Positions 14,243 through 15,858 of a stretch of 15,858 bases of DNA are shown here, one piece after another. Below the pieces are notes generated by a model. That model worked only from the letters and a program-made list of their open reading frames with translations. It ran no database searches and was not told the origin of the DNA. Each line of letters opens with the position of its first letter. Position 1 is the first letter of the stretch. A program made the position numbers and the translations under genes. This stretch comes from Patescibacteria group bacterium (GTDB lineage Bacteria; Patescibacteriota; Gracilibacteria; UBA1369; PNNO01). The stretch is taken from positions 1-15,858 of the forward strand of contig JAHJMX010000037.1 in the NCBI GenBank assembly GCA_018821175.1. Direction: 5' to 3'.

Positions 14243-14259
14243 CGCAGCCTGCTGCCCCC
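14189..14259 (-). tRNA. tRNA-like element with encoded CCA, lacking normal D and anticodon arms
   Basis: Read on the - strand, GGGGGCA (14259-14253) pairs with TGCCTCC (14199-14193) as a 7-bp acceptor stem with a G3-U70 wobble, followed by A73 and an encoded CCA (14191-14189). The T arm AGGAG-TTCGATT-CTCCT (14216-14200) is canonical. Between acceptor and T arm are only 36 nt. A 9-nt mini hairpin GCA-GGC-TGC replaces the D arm. A hairpin of 9 bp with one bulged A (14243-14217) replaces the anticodon arm; its loop is CTTGTCAA, 8 nt. No linker bases remain. G3-U70 and A73 are the alanine identity features that tmRNA also uses, but tmRNA signatures such as a tag frame are absent. It may be a degenerate tRNA, a tmRNA-derived remnant or a new tRNA-like RNA. 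Only a GUC (Asp) anticodon with a bulged stem could be forced. Confidence 0.55.
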
Positions 14260-14379
14260 ACACTCGCTTGTGACCAGCACGCATACAATGACATTCAAAA
14301 ATTAAATAAACTTGAAATAATTATGAAAAAAACACCCTGCAATGAGCGATAGTGAGTGAATCTGTTTTTTTTGAGTAAC

Positions 14380-15027
14380 TTACTTCAAATTCCTCATTCT
14401 CCACTTCTCGATCTCCGCATGATTTCCGCTGCGTAAAACCTCTGGAACTTGCATTCCTTTGAAGATGGCCGGCTTTGTGTAATGTGGATATTCTTTTTTT
14501 CCGCCGAATCTTCGTCCAAACGAATCATCTTCTGCGCTATCCATGTCTCCGAGTACTCCCGGGATGAACCTGGAAACCGCATCGATCACCACCATTGCGG
14601 CGAGTTCTCCGCCTGTCAGCACAAAGTCGCCGATCGATACTTCCATATCTACCAGCATATCTCTTATACGTTGATCTATCCCCTCATATCGCCCGCATAA
14701 CAAAATCATCGAGTCATTCGTCCTGGCTAGCCTCTTCGCTCTCGTATGAGTCAATTTTTGCCCCTGAGGCGTCATGAAAACAACAGGGCCTTTATTCAAC
14801 TTCTTCACAGCAGTTATTGCATCATAAAGCGGTTGTGGAGTCATAAGCATTCCTGCGCCTCCACCATAAGGAGTATCGTCAACTTTCTGATGTCTGTCCT
14901 TGCTATACTTTCGCAAGTCATGAGTGTGAATTTCGATCAAACCTTCTTTTTGCGCACGACTTAAAATGCTTTCACCAATATATGATGAAAGCATTTCTGG
15001 GAAAATTGTAATAACGTCGAATCGCAT
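14380..15027 (-). CDS. trmD: tRNA (guanine(37)-N1)-methyltransferase, short form
   Basis: Methylates G37 next to the anticodon to prevent frameshifting. The trefoil-knot SAM site is complete: DDTPYGGGAGML at 50-61, GRYEGID at 112-118 and SIGDFVLTGGELAA at 131-144. Catalytic positions R153 (VSRFIPG) and the aspartates of AEDDSF (167-168) are present, as is PHYTKP. At 215 residues it is shorter than the E. coli enzyme (255); it ends right after GNHAEIEKWRMRNLK and so lacks the usual C-terminal helical extension that helps bind tRNA. No frameshift is visible, so this is probably a lineage feature. It follows rpsI by 114 nt instead of lying with rpsP-rimM-rplS. The start has no Shine-Dalgarno site. 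Confidence 0.95.
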   Translation of the reverse strand: MRFDVITIFPEMLSSYIGESILSRAQKEGLIEIHTHDLRKYSKDRHQKVDDTPYGGGAGMLMTPQPLYDAITAVKKLNKGPVVFMTPQGQKLTHTRAKRLARTNDSMILLCGRYEGIDQRIRDMLVDMEVSIGDFVLTGGELAAMVVIDAVSRFIPGVLGDMDSAEDDSFGRRFGGKKEYPHYTKPAIFKGMQVPEVLRSGNHAEIEKWRMRNLK

Positions 15028-15098
15028 AAATTTCTTCTTAACCTTGGGAATCCAATTTCTACTCGTGGCTTTGGATCTTGGCGAGGAAACAATCTGCA

Positions 15099-15112
15099 GC
15101 TCGCTTGCGAGC
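15099..15112 (-). other. Hairpin in the rpsI-trmD gap
   Basis: GCTCG (15099-15103) and CGAGC (15108-15112) form a stem with a CTTG loop; an alternative pairing GCTT/AAGC shifts it to the right. There is no T tract on the - strand, so it is not a clear terminator. It may stabilise or process the mRNA between rpsI and trmD. Confidence 0.35.
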
Positions 15113-15141
15113 GAAGCCGTTTCTGAGCCAATGGTCCAAGT

Positions 15142-15564
15142 CTAACGTTTCGAGAACTGTGGTGCTCTTCTAGCTCTCTTAAGTCCGTATTTCTTTCTTT
15201 CTTTAACTCTTGAATCTCTAGTAATAAATCCAGCTTTCTTCAATGTAACTCTTAGCATTTCATCATGCTCAAGCAATGCTTTTGCAATACCATGACGAAT
15301 AGCTTCAGCTTGTGCATTGAATCCACCACCTATAACTGTTGCATCAACATCAAATTTCTTTGAAAGTCCTATAAGTTCAAATGGCGAATAAATACAATCA
15401 ATTTGAGTTTTAACTTGAGCCCAATCTTTCAACGGTGTTTCATTGACGATTACGTCACCTTTCCCATTAGGGAAAAGCTTAACACGCGCTACAGAACACT
15501 TACGTTTTCCGTTTGCGTAAAGGTATTGGTTTTCTTTTTTCTTAGCTTTAGGTTGTGCTGGCAT
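15142..15564 (-). CDS. rpsI: Small ribosomal subunit protein uS9
   Basis: Component of the 30S head whose C-terminal tail reaches the P-site tRNA. The 140-residue protein carries a basic N-terminal extension (MPAQPKAKKKENQ) before the core start YLYANGKRKCSVARVKLFPNGKGDVIVN. The block GGGFNAQAEAIRHGIAKALL is the family signature, followed by the basic stretch KERKKYGLKRARRAPQFSKR. The ending SKR is the conserved tail. It begins 2 nt after the rplM stop codon, the usual L13-S9 pair. The stop is TAG. No Shine-Dalgarno site is visible, but coupling to rplM translation would explain that. Confidence 0.97.
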   Translation of the reverse strand: MPAQPKAKKKENQYLYANGKRKCSVARVKLFPNGKGDVIVNETPLKDWAQVKTQIDCIYSPFELIGLSKKFDVDATVIGGGFNAQAEAIRHGIAKALLEHDEMLRVTLKKAGFITRDSRVKERKKYGLKRARRAPQFSKR

Positions 15565-15566
15565 GA

Positions 15567-15858
15567 TTATTTAAATGTTAACGGTTGCGGTTTTTGAGCT
15601 TCATGTGGATGCTCAGGTCCGGCGAAAATTTTAAGTTTATCAAGATATACATCTCTCATTTTGTTTTTTGGAAGCATTCCAGAAACAGCTTTTTTAATTG
15701 CTTCAGTTGGTTTTGTTTCAAGCAATTTCTTAAGTGGCATTACTTTAAGTCCACTGTTGTAACCACTGTGGCTGTAATATTTCTTATCCTCCAACTTGTT
15801 TCCTGTTACTTGGATTTCTTTTGCATTAATAACGATAACGAAATCTCCACAATCTACA
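15567..15858 (-). CDS. rplM: Large ribosomal subunit protein uL13, C-terminal part
   Basis: An early-assembling 50S protein. The gene runs off the right end of the window, so the N-terminus is missing. The frame stays open to the edge: the residues VDCGDFVIVINAKEIQVTGNKLEDKKYYSHSGY before the first internal Met match the family. The stretches LKVMPLKKLLETKPTEAIKKAVSGMLPKN and LKIFAGPEHPHEAQKP near the C-terminus are diagnostic. It is directly followed by rpsI, with a gap of 2 nt. About a quarter to a third of the protein lies outside. The assignment is secure despite the truncation. Confidence 0.95.
   Translation of the reverse strand, partial: VDCGDFVIVINAKEIQVTGNKLEDKKYYSHSGYNSGLKVMPLKKLLETKPTEAIKKAVSGMLPKNKMRDVYLDKLKIFAGPEHPHEAQKPQPLTFK

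Larger units (their letters stand above)
14139..14379. other. Gap between the terminators and trmD
   Basis: Apart from the tRNA-like element (14189-14259) and the inverted repeat around it, the gap holds a tandem GCAACAG pair (14141-14147 and 14151-14157). It also has an AT-rich stretch (14281-14379) next to the trmD stop in which I see no gene, promoter or terminator of useful quality. A possible outer helix of the tRNA-like precursor pairs CTGGT (complement of 14273-14277) with ACCAG (complement of 14185-14189). Confidence 0.4.

Noticed and set aside
14149..14352. A 67-codon frame on the + strand over the tRNA-like element
   Set aside because: It crosses the RNA element and two structured repeats, has no start signal, and its sequence resembles no protein; such frames often arise over antisense tRNA sequence.
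14140..14380. A complete tmRNA gene, one-piece or permuted
   Set aside because: The acceptor strands are only 57 nt apart; there is no tag-peptide frame, no pseudoknot region and no tmRNA 5' signature. In a permuted gene the CCA half would precede the 5' half, which is not the order here.
1..15858. UGA read as glycine (code 25)
   Set aside because: All genes are full length without any in-frame TGA and end at TAA or TAG, so reassignment is not shown; only the lack of TGA stops is reported.
1..15858. CRISPR arrays, insertion sequences and integrases
   Set aside because: No regularly spaced repeats and no transposase- or integrase-like protein occur in any frame I examined.

Overview
The window is an AT-rich bacterial chromosome segment with short intergenic gaps. 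I place it tentatively in the Patescibacteria (CPR), near Peregrinibacteria/Gracilibacteria. The basis is gene content (an NAD-type dihydroorotate dehydrogenase pair, a DUF4342 protein, a short TrmD), start codons without Shine-Dalgarno sites, and the use of only TAA and TAG as stops. No rRNA gene is present, so this is an inference. Reading frames are intact under the standard code, with no in-frame TGA.

Left part (1-9037, + strand). After the 3' end of an unrecognised gene come six genes of de novo pyrimidine synthesis in two blocks, pyrB-pyrC and pyrD-pyrK-pyrE-pyrF. Together they convert carbamoyl phosphate plus aspartate to UMP; carAB is not in the window. Between the blocks lies a cassette of about 2.6 kb. 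It has a structured leader (2859-3234), a transmembrane Ser/Thr protein kinase with a strong Shine-Dalgarno site and visibly higher GC, and a strong intrinsic terminator. It looks like an insertion that split one pyr operon, with a separate promoter now serving pyrD onward.

Middle part (9038-13643, - strand). A small toxin-antitoxin pair (RelE/ParE-like toxin, AbrB-like antitoxin) abuts pyrF tail to tail. Then come rsmA/ksgA, an overlapping DUF167 gene, and a P2-type cation ATPase of 941 residues. The ATPase faces a small DUF4342 gene on the + strand across a promoter region with palindromes.

Right part (14063-15858). Two back-to-back terminators follow DUF4342. Next is a 71-nt tRNA-like element on the - strand, with a good acceptor stem, T arm and encoded CCA but no normal D arm or anticodon arm. 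Then come trmD, rpsI and the start-truncated rplM, all on the - strand.

The observations most worth following are the unconventional tRNA-like element with its overlapping 14-bp inverted repeat, the kinase cassette with its duplicated four-cysteine ectodomain and structured leader, and the absence of TGA stops in 17 genes.
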